Under the pieces are notes generated by a model. It was not told the DNA's origin, made no database searches, and saw nothing but the letters and a program-made list of their open reading frames with translations. DNA of 64,000 nucleotides from Cricetomys ansorgei. Taxonomy: Eukaryota; Chordata; Mammalia; Rodentia; Nesomyidae. The stretch covers positions 1,193,001-1,257,000 of the forward strand of contig JAMJFZ010001228.1 in the NCBI GenBank assembly GCA_026225945.1, written 5' to 3'. Below, one piece after another: positions 32,078 to 41,663 of this stretch (position 1 is its first letter; the number at the start of each line of letters is the position of its first letter). Both the position numbers and the translations under genes were made by a program.

Positions 32078-32305
32078 TATTTCTTTTTGACATAGGATTT
32101 CACGTAGTCCAGGCTAGCCTCAAAGTCTGTACAGAGCCAAGAATAACTCCGAACTTCTGCTCCTCCTGCTTCCCCTTTCTGAGTGCTCAAATTATAGACA
32201 TGTACCAAATACATCTGATTTTATGCAGTACAAAGGATGAAACCCAGGGCTTTATGAGTGCCAGGTAAGTACTCCAGTAACTTGGCTACAACACAGTCCA
32301 ATGTC
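32078..32305 (-). repeat. ID_B1 SINE (antisense)
   Basis: GACATAGGATTTCACGTAGT, CCAGGCTAGCCTCAAAGTCT, GGATGAAACCCAGGGCTTTA and GCCAGGTAAGTACTCCAGTA. Confidence 0.82.
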
Positions 32306-32651
32306 TGCATTGTTTTTTTTTTTAATGTTTCTAAAAGATAACATCCAACTCAAATCCTTGGTCCTCTCTCTCTTCCAAGGGCAAATATCATGATCTCTGT
32401 GCTCAGAAGGATGTGTATTTGCTGGCTGCAGTACTTACATGGTCTGATGGACCCTCCTCCAATGTCCACTTTGGGTTAAGAATCCCTCCTGAAAGAAAAA
32501 AAAGACAAAGACAGCTTTAAGTCCCTCTGTTGAAGGGCAGCAGCCAACTGCATGGAGAGGCTGCCAAAGACCTCGTCTGCCCTCTGTTCTGACTTTTGGG
32601 ATTCAGATGCCTAAGAGGGAGAAGTTCTCCTCGAAGACATTAAAACACTGG
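32306..32651. other. Unique non-coding DNA
   Basis: About 345 bases with no recognised repeat and short T/A tracts at 32,313 and 32,495. Confidence 0.35.
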
Positions 32652-32890
32652 TTGAAAGACAGTTCGGTGGGGAAGGATATTCCTTGGAAGCGTGGAAACC
32701 CACTTTTCATCCCAGACCCCATGGGAAAAGAAAGCCAGGAGTGATAGGCACTTCTAACCCCAGCTATAAGAGGTAGGGTGCAGAGACAGGCAGATCCCTG
32801 GAGCTTGCTAGGCAGCCAGCCTAGCCTATTGGATGAAGTCCCAGGCCAAGGAAAGACTCTGTCTCAAAGAAAGGCGGACAGTGCCTGAGC
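32652..32890 (+). repeat. B4A SINE
   Basis: CAGACCCCATGGGAAAAGAA, AGACAGGCAGATCCCTGGAG, CTTGCTAGGCAGCCAGCCTA and AGACTCTGTCTCAAAGAAAG. Confidence 0.8.
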
Positions 32891-33184
32891 TCTGCAGATA
32901 TAACACTACTCTTAGTAAGGAAGGAGTACCTACGCATTTCATGCCAAGTCTCCACAGGCACGAAAGCATTTTACCAACTCTAACACTTTCCTGACTAGAC
33001 CACATTAATACATTATCACCAGTGGGTCTAAGCACACACAGAGGCAAGTTCAAAAATGGCTCCATTACAAAGTCAGAGGAGTTGGCAAGAGGAGATAAAG
33101 ACAACCCAATTACAGGCCTGCTCCTTCAAGTTTAACACATTACCTGTAGCTGCTTCGCCTGGCAGCATTAAACATGTCCGTTTT

Positions 33185-33395
33185 AGGAGCTGGCAAGATG
33201 GCTCAGTGATTAAGAGAGGTCACTGCTCTTCCGAATTTAGATACTATCACCTACATCAAGCAGCACACTATAACTCCTATAAACACCTATGGCACAGGGT
33301 GATCTGACACCCTCTTCTGGCCTTCTTTGGTACTGCACTCACCTGCACAAACCCACACATAGGCATACACACATAATTTTAAAACAAAAGAAGGA
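33185..33395 (+). repeat. B3 SINE
   Basis: GGAGCTGGCAAGATGGCTCA, TTAAGAGAGGTCACTGCTCT, GATCTGACACCCTCTTCTGG and a CATACACACATAATTTTAAAAC tail (split here as CATACACACATAATT plus TTAAAAC). Confidence 0.87.
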
Positions 33396-33477
33396 AGTCC
33401 ACTTTGAAAACATAACTAGTAGTACTGTGTGCTTCTGATTTGGGTAAAACTTTCACCCTGTAATTTTTGAAAAGGAG

Positions 33478-33710
33478 GAACTTGGAGTGTAGCTCAGTTA
33501 GTGAAGTGCTTGCCTACATGCAAGAAGCTCTATAATGGACCCCCAGCAACTGCATGAAATGGGTCTGGTGTCTATAATCGCAGGTCTCAGAGGTAGAGGC
33601 AGGAGGATCAAAAGTCCAGAAGTCCAAGATCTTCCTCAGCTACAAAGTGAATTTGAGATCAAACTGGGCTACATGAGAACCCGAAACATCCCCCAAACCC
33701 CAAATAAATC
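33478..33710 (+). repeat. ID_B1 SINE
   Basis: CTTGGAGTGTAGCTCAGTTA, GAAGTGCTTGCCTACATGCA, AGGTAGAGGCAGGAGGATCA and AAACTGGGCTACATGAGAAC. Confidence 0.85.
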
Positions 33711-33739
33711 AGGTAGGAGGATGAAAGCATTCCTGTCAT

Positions 33740-33895
33740 ACACACACACGCACACACACACACTGGTTCTGATATCCATGGCTGTCTCTACAGAAAATTA
33801 TAAAACAGCTAAGGCCTTCTCTAGGAGGGAAGAGAGAGAAATGGAAAGATCTAACTTCACCCCCCCCCCACACACACAGACACACACTCTCAAAC
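33740..33895. repeat. CA microsatellites and a C-run
   Basis: CA tract 33,740-33,763; a C9 run with CACACACAGACACACAC at about 33,860-33,887. The frame across 33,535-33,906 is a by-product of the SINE and these tracts. Confidence 0.85.
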
Positions 33896-34282
33896 TAACT
33901 AGTTAAGTCTTCTAAAACTAACCAATTTATTCTTAAAGACTTTGTAGAAATGTGCGCTAAAAAACAGTTTGGTGATTTTTAATCCACACAAGGGCAATTC
34001 CACTTTCTAAGGACTGTTAGACTATTTACAGTATCACCATCTTCATCCCTGTCAGCAAGTTCTGAGCAGTACAGAAGAAGGGTAGAGGCACCTTGGGTGC
34101 AGGCTGAAAATGTCAGCTATTCTAGAGCTACTGTCTCCAGGAAGCAATTAGGGCTCTGTAAATGTTTTACTGATGGGTGGGGCTGAATCCATGCCAATGA
34201 CTATGTGGACCCTTTTTAGATGAGACTCTGTCTGAGATAGCTCTGAGTGAGGTAAAGGAACAGATTCTGAAAAAAGATTACA
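33896..34282. other. Unique non-coding DNA
   Basis: About 390 bases without a recognised repeat. Confidence 0.35.
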
Positions 34283-34352
34283 ATAAAGAACAAAGCCTAT
34301 AATTCCAGCACTCTGGAGATAGAGGCAGGAGGTCAGAAGTTCAGAAGTCCAT
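34283..34352 (+). repeat. B1/ID_B1 SINE fragment
   Basis: AGCCTATAATTCCAGCACTC and GGAGATAGAGGCAGGAGGTC, the B1 body only. Confidence 0.6.
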
Positions 34353-34489
34353 GGACTAACCCTGATAACGCCAGTTTTCGAGATGTGTGGGGAGGCATGG
34401 GACATAGGTACGGTTTATGTGGACGTGTACATATGTCTGTGTGCGTTACAGAATAGTGGTCAATGTCAGGCGCCTTCCTCAATCTCCTC

Positions 34490-34727
34490 ATTTTTAAAAA
34501 TTATTTATTTTTATTTTATGTGCGTGAGTATTTTGCCTGTGTGTGTGTGGGGGGGGGGGAGATGGACCACAGGCATACCCGGGTGCTGGGGATGGCCAGA
34601 AGAGAGTATTGGATCCCCTGGAACTGGAGTTATGGATGGTTGCAAGCCTCTATGCATTTGCTGGGAATCAAACCCAGGTCCTCTGCAAGAGCAGCAAGTG
34701 CTCTTAACTACTGAGCCATCTCTCTCC
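34490..34727 (-). repeat. B3 SINE (antisense)
   Basis: TTATTTATTTTTATTTTATG (tail), CTGGAACTGGAGTTATGGAT, TTTGCTGGGAATCAAACCCA and ACTACTGAGCCATCTCTC. Contains a GT/G10 run at about 34,541-34,560. Confidence 0.92.
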
Positions 34728-34732
34728 ATCTT

Positions 34733-34952
34733 ACTTTTTGAGACAGGGTTCCTCATTAAACTAAGAGCTCCTCAACTCAGGCTGGCCAGCCAGTGAACTC
34801 CAGGGATCTTCCTGTCTATGCCTCCCCTGTGCTAGGGTTACAGACATATGCCAGTGCACCTGGCTTTTTACGTGGGCACTGGGGATCCAAACATGGGTTC
34901 TCATGCTTAAGCAACAAGTACTTAATGGACAAAGCCATTTCCCCAGCCCCTC
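34733..34952 (-). repeat. B4A SINE (antisense)
   Basis: TACTTTTTGAGACAGGGTTC, CAGGCTGGCCAGCCAGTGAA, TTTACGTGGGCACTGGGGAT and CAAAGCCATTTCCCCAGCCC. It immediately follows the B3. Confidence 0.88.
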
Positions 34953-35097
34953 AAGTTACCAAATTTTCTACAGAAGATTCCTCAATAATTTGTTCATCAT
35001 CAACACGATCTCACATGAGCAGTTCTGTAGGTCAACAACTTTATGAATCACACCAATGGTAAAACTATCAGCTTCAAAGAAATGGGAGTGATATGGA

Positions 35098-35308
35098 CAA
35101 TGACTTTAAAATCCATTTCATTTTTAATGACTTGGGGGTGGGGGGTTGTGTACCACATGCATGCTGACGTCACTGGAGGCCAGAAGAGGGCGTAGGATCC
35201 CCTCTGATGTAATGAGGGGTTATACCTAATCCGGGTGCTGGGAACCAACTCCTGTCCTCAACAAAAGCTTTATGTGCTGTTAGCCACTGAGCCAGCTCTG
35301 CGGCCCAA
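35098..35308 (-). repeat. B3 SINE (antisense)
   Basis: CTGGAGGCCAGAAGAGGGCG, TCCGGGTGCTGGGAACCAAC and TTAGCCACTGAGCCAGCTCT. Confidence 0.85.
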
Positions 35309-35544
35309 TTTTCTTTAATCCTTCACCTTCCCAAGAGCTTTTAAGTCTTGATTATTCTCCTAAAGCAACAGCCACATAGTTAAGAAGTACCTTAAATATC
35401 CAACAAGCTACTTCCCAAATCATAGAAGGAACACCGGCTCTGGGCATTTACGAAACGTGTGGTCAGTGAGAAGCTGAAGGGCCGTTGACTTTTACCCTTG
35501 GTAACGCTTTAATGTTCAAATAATCTTAAATCTCATTTCCTGCA

Positions 35545-35690
35545 GGGCCGAATGTATAACCCCAACCATTCCAGACCCATCGTCTCCTACCAACTGAGCT
35601 ACATCTCCAACCCCGGATTTTCCTGTTTCTTAATTGCACCTAAACTAGGAAAAGCGTTCACAGAGGTCAATTCAGTGGCATTTTACAGCC
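35545..35690 (-). repeat. ID/B4 head fragment plus duplicated flank (copy A)
   Basis: CCTACCAACTGAGCTACATCTCC (35,588-35,610) is a reverse ID head. The next 70 bases (TTTTCCTGTTTCTTAATTGC, ACCTAAACTAGGAAAAGC) recur after the SINE at 35,825-36,020 (copy B). Confidence 0.5.
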
Positions 35691-35824
35691 ATTCCTAGCT
35701 CCCCCTGCACAGAAAATGATAGAGGATACCCTTTACCCTTCCTAAGTTTCAAAACGGCACTGCAGCAGCTTCTATCAAGCTGACACCCTCATGTAGGCTC
35801 TTATTATTTCTTTCTGGGCATGTG

Positions 35825-36085
35825 CATTGATTCCCCACACATACAGGATCTTGTGTAACCCAGGCTGGCTTCAAACTCCATACACAGCCAAGGCTAATCT
35901 TGAACTTCTGATTCTCCTGTCTCTACCTCGAGGGTACCTGTTTTATGGTTTGCTGGGGACAAACCCAGGGCTTTGAGCATGAGAGGCAAGTACTCTACCA
36001 TCTGGGCTGTGTCTCCAGTCCTGGATGTTCCTGTCTCTTAACTACATCTAAACTATGGAAGCATTCAGAGGTCACTGGAATATGG
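35825..36085 (-). repeat. ID_B1 SINE (antisense) plus duplicated flank (copy B)
   Basis: SINE at 35,825-36,020 (CAGGCTGGCTTCAAACTCCA, GGGGACAAACCCAGGGCTTT, TCTACCATCTGGGCTGTGTC). It is followed by GTTCCTGTCTCTTAACTACA and TCTAAACTATGGAAGCATTC, the counterpart of the flank about 406 bases upstream. Confidence 0.7.
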
Positions 36086-36187
36086 CTTAACCCTGAAAGA
36101 GGAGTAAGACTACAGTCTCAGGGGACAGCGACGACAACACAGACAAGACTGAAATCTCATGTTTAAGCAAAATTTACCTCCTTTGTT

Positions 36188-37059
36188 TTGTATTTTGCAC
36201 AGAGCCATTTCAAAAGACCCACTAACCAAACAGCAGTCCACTTGGGAAGGGATGTGCTCTGCAGCAGTGCTCTATGGGAAGTCTGCACCTGGGCTGTCCC
36301 CTCCCGGTCCTCACACAGAGTAGCTCAAAGGTGCGACATGATGAACCAAAGTCACCGAGGCCCAGATATGCTGGGGACTGCCCCTGTCCAGTCGCACTAT
36401 CCTCAGTCCTCTCTTCGCTATGCCCAGGCCCGTCTTCACCACCTCCAGGCCTAAACACACCATTGCCAAACCCACCCATGCTGTCCCCGGGTCTGTCTGT
36501 ACCACCCCATGCCCATCTATTTCATTCTCAGGTCTATCTATGCCATCTCCACTCTGGAGTTGATGACACAGGGTGATGGGAGCTGGTTCCAGAATTCTGG
36601 GTCTCCCCTTCCCCTAAGTCATCACATGCATTGGGTCCGCAATGCCAGGCGGACCGCTTCTCAGGGTTTACACTTGAGCACCTTTTGCTCTTAGTCCCTA
36701 TGGGTGACGTCCCTCCAAGCCGAGTCTCAGAACCGCAAGTTGCAAAATTTACATCATAGTCAGATGGAACACAGCACAGGCTCCTCCCCTCCTTTACTTC
36801 AGTGCCAAGGACAGAGGAGGCTGACCGGAAACACCAAAGCTGCCATATATGTTCATTCACCAGGTAGTAAGACTACCTGATCGCATTCGTGGAGAGCAAA
36901 TCAGACATGTATGAGCTGTTAAGTCACTTGATCTGCCTTTTCAAGTATCAGGTGGTCATCCGATCTACATTGGGCGGGAAAGCTGAAGTCATCACACGGT
37001 GAAATTCAGTCCAATTACATACATCTAGAATCATCTTTTGTCTGGTTGTCTATTAAGGT
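36188..37059. other. Unique GC-richer DNA with a degenerate minisatellite
   Basis: 36,360-36,555 is C-rich and loosely periodic (CCAGGCCCGTCTTCACCACC, CCGGGTCTGTCTGTACCACC, CAGGTCTATCTATGCCATCT). Several mid-sized frames in different registers here reflect the periodicity. No exon is recognised. Confidence 0.4.
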
Positions 37060-37322
37060 GTACATGCACATGTGTATGTCCTTATATGTGTAGATGCACA
37101 TGTGTGTGCGCATGTGTGCACATGCTTGAGGAAGTGTGAGAACAACCTAATGTGATTGTTCCTCAGGATTCTGTCTACCTTGGATTTTGGACAAGGTCTC
37201 CTCTCTCACTGTATGGAACTTACCAAGTAGGTTGGGCCAGCTGGCCAGCAAGCCCCAAAGATTTACCTGTCTCATCTCCCCGGCGCAGGGCAAATGTGTG
37301 TACCACCAACCCGGCTAGAGTA
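37060..37322 (-). repeat. B4A SINE (antisense)
   Basis: ACAAGGTCTCCTCTCTCACT, AAGTAGGTTGGGCCAGCTGG and GCAAATGTGTGTACCACCAA, with a GT-rich tail side at 37,060-37,130. Confidence 0.8.
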
Positions 37323-37721
37323 GTCTTTGCCATTAGAACATACGTGTTAATCTCAGGTTTTATTTCCTTAAACTTCAAAACTGATAACATCTTCCCATTC
37401 TGATGAGGTTTCTCATCAAGGCTCCACAGAATCTCTCTCAGAGTATGGGAGAGTTGGAAACTGGGCTCAAGGACAGTTCTAACTCACACAATCCACGTGA
37501 GAGCAAGACGGCTGTGCATTTCTGTTTTCTTGTGTCCGGGACATAGGTCATGCCAGGGCCTGGTTCAGAGAACAGAGTTTCCTGAGCTGAAGCACAGGCA
37601 GCATGGCTCCCAGCTTCAGTGAGCCCTCCAGCTCTCTACAGACATTGGCAATTGCTGTGGCCATGCTGCTGATGCTTTACCAGGATAATACATTCATAGG
37701 ATCATAAAAAAGTAGTTCTAC
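37323..37721. other. Unique non-coding DNA
   Basis: About 400 bases with no recognised repeat. Confidence 0.35.
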
Positions 37722-37792
37722 AAACAGTGCCTCCGCCTCCCAAGAGCCAGGATTACAGGTGCATGTCACCACACCCAGTCATTTATCTATAG
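37722..37792 (-). repeat. B1 SINE fragment (antisense)
   Basis: GCCTCCGCCTCCCAAGAGCC and GGTGCATGTCACCACACCCA. Confidence 0.78.
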
Positions 37793-37926
37793 TTTCAACC
37801 CTGTTTAAAGTTATTACACCATCAGATAGCAGATGCTCCATATGAAACTTGCACATACCACCCCAAATGAGACGCTGAATTTCTATCTTCTTCAAAATTT
37901 ACTTTAAAAGGCACCAAGGAATTAAC

Positions 37927-38045
37927 CTTTTTTTTTCTTTTGAGGCAGGGTCTCACTACGTAGTCCTGGCTGGCCTGGAACTCAGAGATCCCCCCGCCTC
38001 TGCCTCCCAAGTGCTGAGATTAAAGGTGTGTGTTACTACACCCCT
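37927..38045 (-). repeat. B1 SINE (antisense), near full length
   Basis: TTTTGAGGCAGGGTCTCACT, GTAGTCCTGGCTGGCCTGGA, CGCCTCTGCCTCCCAAGTGC and GATTAAAGGTGTGTGTTACT. Confidence 0.92.
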
Positions 38046-38061
38046 AGGGATTAAAGTTCTG

Positions 38062-38226
38062 GTTTTGATGAACTCCAAGTGATGGCAGACATCTGTAATC
38101 CTAATACTCCTGAGGCAGAGGCAAGGAATCAGGAATTGAATCAGGAATTCAAAGCCAGCCTGGGCTACATAGCAAGGCCAGCCTGAACCATATGAGACCC
38201 CCATCTCAAAAATCAAAAATAAATAA
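38062..38226 (+). repeat. B1 SINE with small internal duplication
   Basis: AAGTGATGGCAGACATCTGT, GGAATCAGGAATTGAATCAGGAATTC (26 bases in all, an internal AATCAGGAATT repeat, at about 38,127-38,151), AAAGCCAGCCTGGGCTACAT and CCCATCTCAAAAATCAAAAA. Confidence 0.75.
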
Positions 38227-38366
38227 AGTAAAATTCTGTTACCAGAGCCATCCCTAACTTTACACCTGTCCAGTGGTTCTAGAAGTGTAGCCCTAACATG
38301 ACCACAGCAATTGATGCATCATCTGAGGAACTGAGAGGATGAAACCCCAGACCCAGGACTACTGAG

Positions 38367-38858
38367 GCTTCATGGGAAGTGCTTACAACACATGAGGGTC
38401 AGAATTCAACCACAGCACTCACACAAGAGCCAGGCGTGGCAGCTCCAGCCAGCTCTGGAAGATGGAGGACAGCTCATTTCAGCACGTGCTGGCCAGCCTG
38501 TCTAGCCCAATTGGTGAGCTCCAGGTTCAATAAGAAACCTTGTCTTGAGGCTGGAGAGATGGCTCAGTGGTTAAGAGCACTGGCTGCCCTTCCAGAGGAC
38601 CCAGATTCAAATCCTAGCACCCAGTGGCAGTTCACAACTCTCTGTAATTCCTGTTCCAGGGAGGGTCTGACACACTCACACAGACATGAATGCAAGCAAA
38701 AATGCTAGTGCACATAAGATAAAAATTAAAAAACAAAACAAAACAAAACAAAAACCCTGTCTCAAAAAATTAGGTGAAGAACTGTTTACGAAGATAACTG
38801 ATATCAACCACAGGCATGTGCACAGATTTATATATCTGTACACATGTACACGTACACG

Positions 38859-38889
<31 letters not shown>
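38367..38889 (+). repeat. B4A SINE inside MER20-like, split by a B2
   Basis: Left piece to 38,548 (AGCCAGGCGTGGCAGCTCCA, GTGAGCTCCAGGTTCAATAA, AAACCTTGTCTTGA). The right piece from 38,752 resumes with ACCCTGTCTCAAAAAATTAG and ends in a CA tract (38,860-38,889). Confidence 0.82.
38549..38751 (+). repeat. B2/B3 SINE nested in B4A, with target duplication
   Basis: GGCTGGAGAGATGGCTCAGT, CAGATTCAAATCCTAGCACC, GTCTGACACACTCACACAGA and a (AAAAC)n tail. The flanks AAACCTTGTCT and AAACCCTGTCT are a near-perfect target duplication. The Pol III promoter boxes at the head look largely intact. Confidence 0.93.
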
Positions 38890-39059
38890 CCCTCAGACTC
38901 CATCATAAACCTAAAAATCAGGAATTATGGTGGACCCAACAATGAATGATCCGGGGAGCGGGAGTGGGGGGTGTGCCAAAGTTTGAGACCCACCAACCAC
39001 AGTTAGGACCACGTGAGCCGGGCCACAACACTTCAGGAAGGTCTTCTGCTTATACAACT

Positions 39060-40255
39060 CTCTGGCATTTTTTCTGCTCCTCATAAGATGATGTCAGCCA
39101 TCCCTCTCTATTTTTAATTCTTCATGATGAGGCTGCTGCTGATTCACTCAACACCTTATGCTATCACAGAAATGGTAAGGAGCCTTCTCTCACACCCCTA
39201 ATGGGAGGTGACTGCTGCCTGCTATCCCTAATGTAATTACAGGAACACTTCAGTGGCAAAAGCGTCCTCTGTTGCCCTCTGTAAAAGCCGAGAGGAGAGT
39301 TATATATAACTCTCCATTCTTTTCCGTAATGTACTCATCATACTGTATCCTTTGAAACCCATCTTCCCACATGTTGTAAGAAGGAAACAGCAAGCGTGAG
39401 ATCAAATGTGCTTTATTGTAAACAGAGATCAAAACTGCATCTCTTGGGGCAAACCTCCTACAATCGACAAGAAGCAAATTCACAACAATGATGCGGTTCT
39501 CTCATTTATCTAGAAGAAATACATATGAATGAAGAAACAAGTCCATCTGACTTAATGTTTTCTAGGGCTCTTTCAGTGACCTCGGGACCATGCATGCTCT
39601 ACTTGCCAGGCACCACCCGTCATCAAACATGACTAATTATCAAAGCAGAGGGGCCACAGGGACTCGTCCCAAATACCTTTACGATACCTTTAATCTCTTG
39701 AGGTGTTTGTTACTTCCGAGAAGGGACTTTCATACCTGCTGTGAGGTCTCAGATGAGTTGTGAATACCAACATGTTATTAATTTCCCTTTGCTTTTTGAT
39801 TAATTTCACACTTACACTGCACAAGAAAGGAGAGATTAATGATGTCTGGGAGACACGGCTGGGTTCTTGTAAGATGCTAAATAAACCTCAAGTGTGAGTA
39901 AATAGGGAACCCAGATAAGGAAATGATAAAGGAATTTGCTCTCCATTGTCCAAGCTGCCATGTAAATATTAATGCCCAGAAACTCAGAGAATTAAACTAT
40001 AAAGTCTAGTTACTGCTCTTCCCAGCGAAGAGACGAAACATGGAATTCTGAAGCTTGTACTATTGGACAATTTCCCGATGACTAAAGTCATGGGCTCATT
40101 GATTTATCATGTGGCACTGCAATTCTCACCGTCACAAGAGCCTGTAACATAGTGTTCAGTCTAGTCACCCGCTTTGTCTTAACTCTTCCTGATGATCATG
40201 CCACGATTCCTAGCTAAATACATGGAAGAAACCATGTCAACTGCATCAAAGGGTG
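39060..40255. promoter_or_regulatory. Repeat-free 1.2-kb block, candidate conserved regulatory element
   Basis: This is the longest stretch in the window with no simple repeat and no recognisable SINE, LINE, LTR or DNA transposon. It is AT-rich and dense in homeodomain-like cores (TGTAATTACAGG, TTATTAATTTCC, TTTTTGATTAATTTCA) and contains a 22-bp perfect palindrome at 39,294-39,315. In a window this repeat-rich, such a block suggests insertions were selected against. Regulatory function is an inference only. Confidence 0.4.
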
Positions 40256-40260
40256 TGAAG

Positions 40261-40479
40261 CAGCAGTTCTCAACCAGTGGGTCTAACCTTTGGGAGTCAA
40301 ATGACCCTTTCACAGGGGTCACCTAAGAACATCTGCATATCAGATATTTACATTACATTCATAACAGCAGCAAAACTACAGTTATGAAGTAGCAACAAAA
40401 ATAATTTTATGGTTGGGGTCACGACAACATGAAGAACTATATTAAGGGGTCATAGCTTTAGGTAGGTTGAGAACCACTG
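40261..40479 (+). mobile_element. URR1 hAT DNA transposon (copy 1)
   Basis: A 219-base element with terminal inverted repeats CAGCAGTTCTCAACC and GGTTGAGAACCACTG. The 8-bp target duplication is GTGTGAAG (40,253-40,260) and GTATGAAG (40,480-40,487), as expected for hAT elements. It contains GTTATGAAGTAGCAACAAAA and TTTATGGTTGGGGTCACGAC. Rodent-specific, non-autonomous, no transposase. Confidence 0.92.
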
Positions 40480-40491
40480 GTATGAAGAAAA

Positions 40492-40692
40492 ATACAGTGC
40501 TTGTTTAGTAAACATAAAGCCCTGGGTTCCATCCTCAGCACTGCATAAACTGGTTGTAGCAACACATATCTATAATCCCAGCACTTGAGAGGTAGAGGTA
40601 GGAGAATCAGAAGTTCAAGGTCATCCTTGGCTGTATAAAGTATATGAGTCCAGCCTAAGCCACATGAGACCCTGTCAATAAAGAAAGAAAGA
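40492..40692 (+). repeat. ID_B1 SINE
   Basis: CAGTGCTTGTTTAGTAAACA, GCACTGCATAAACTGGTTGT, AGGTAGAGGTAGGAGAATCA and CACATGAGACCCTGTCAATA. A GAAA/GGGA purine tract (40,681-40,752) follows. It lies between two URR1 copies. Confidence 0.83.
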
Positions 40693-40787
40693 GAAGGAGA
40701 GAAGAACAGAAGGAACGGAAAGGAGGGGAGGGAAGGGGATGGGAGGGGAAATAGAAAATTCAATCTCTCTGTACACACAAGCTAATC

Positions 40788-41011
40788 CAGTGTTTCTCAA
40801 CCTGTGAGTCTCGATCCCTTTGGGGGTTGAAGGAACTCTTCACAGGGATCGCCTAAGACCATCCTGCATATCAGATTTTTACATTACAATTCTAATAGTG
40901 GCAAAATTACAGTTATGAAGTAGCAACAAAAATAATTTTATGGTTAGGCGTCACCACAACATGAGGAACTACATTAAAGGGTCACAGCATTAAGAAAGTT
41001 GAGAACCACTG
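40788..41011 (+). mobile_element. URR1 hAT DNA transposon (copy 2)
   Basis: A 224-base element with termini CAGTGTTTCTCAACC and AGTTGAGAACCACTG. The 8-bp flanks AGCTAATC and AACTAATT differ at two places. Same orientation as copy 1, with its own target duplication, so it is an independent insertion. Confidence 0.92.
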
Positions 41012-41065
41012 AACTAATTCTATTTGTGACAATAAACACCCAGAACCTTGTGTGTGCCAAGACTG

Positions 41066-41162
41066 TAGAAACTCAGTGCAAGTTATCCAACACAAGAGCT
41101 ACCATTCTCATCAGTCAGAAGAGAAATCACACCCAGAAAGTTAAATATCTCGCTAGGGGACC
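41066..41162 (-). repeat. MIR SINE fragment (antisense)
   Basis: CTACCATTCTCATCAGTCAG and CACACCCAGAAAGTTAAATATC fit the reverse MIR core. Weak. Confidence 0.4.
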
Positions 41163-41663
41163 CCCACTGTGATTTTGCTTAATGAAACATCTACTTTATT
41201 GTTCTTAATTGTTCTCATGATTCATTCATTACAAAGACTCAGACTTACATGAGAAAGTAAACACCAGAGCACCCAGCAGGTGACTTGCCCACGGTATGGC
41301 CACCGACGGCAGGCGGGGCTGCAGGTGTGTCCCTCCTGAACAAGGCTGGAGGCACCACTATGACCCTCACCTTCCCCGTCCAGGTCTCAACAGTGGGACA
41401 TTCTACACCACATTGTTTTCCTAGGAATGCGGCTGGCTGAACTTTCACAGCAGCCCAGATACTATTTCAAAAGACCTAAGAAAGGCATGAAATTATCCTG
41501 TGAAAACTCTCCTTTCCAACTTCAGCTTTAAGAGTTCAAAGCCACTGCAAGGCCGATGACCACCACATGGGCTGGCAGCTCTGTCATCACAGAAAGTTCT
41601 AAGGCAGCCCAGAACAACACCAGGATTACATCAAACCGTCTTATATCCTTAACCAGTTCTGTG
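41163..41663. other. Unique non-coding DNA
   Basis: About 500 bases without a recognised repeat and with a slightly CpG-richer patch at 41,290-41,440. No gene signal. Confidence 0.35.

Larger units (their letters stand above)
38271..38993 (+). mobile_element. MER20-like hAT-Charlie fossil, split by B4A
   Basis: The left piece 38,271-38,366 begins CAGTGGTTCTAGAAGTGTAG and holds CCCCAGACCCAGGACTACTG. The right piece after about 38,890 holds AAATCAGGAATTATGGTGGA and ends GCCAAAGTTTGAGACCCACC. This is the MER20 order with matching terminal inverted repeats. It is non-autonomous and older than the rodent SINEs within it. Confidence 0.65.

Noticed and set aside
38549..38751. B2 head as a functional small RNA gene
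   Set aside because: Pol III boxes are present but the copy has drifted and is one of many. There is no evidence of independent function.
40261..41011. The two URR1 copies as arms of one larger composite transposon
   Set aside because: They are direct, not inverted, and each has its own 8-bp target duplication, so they inserted separately.
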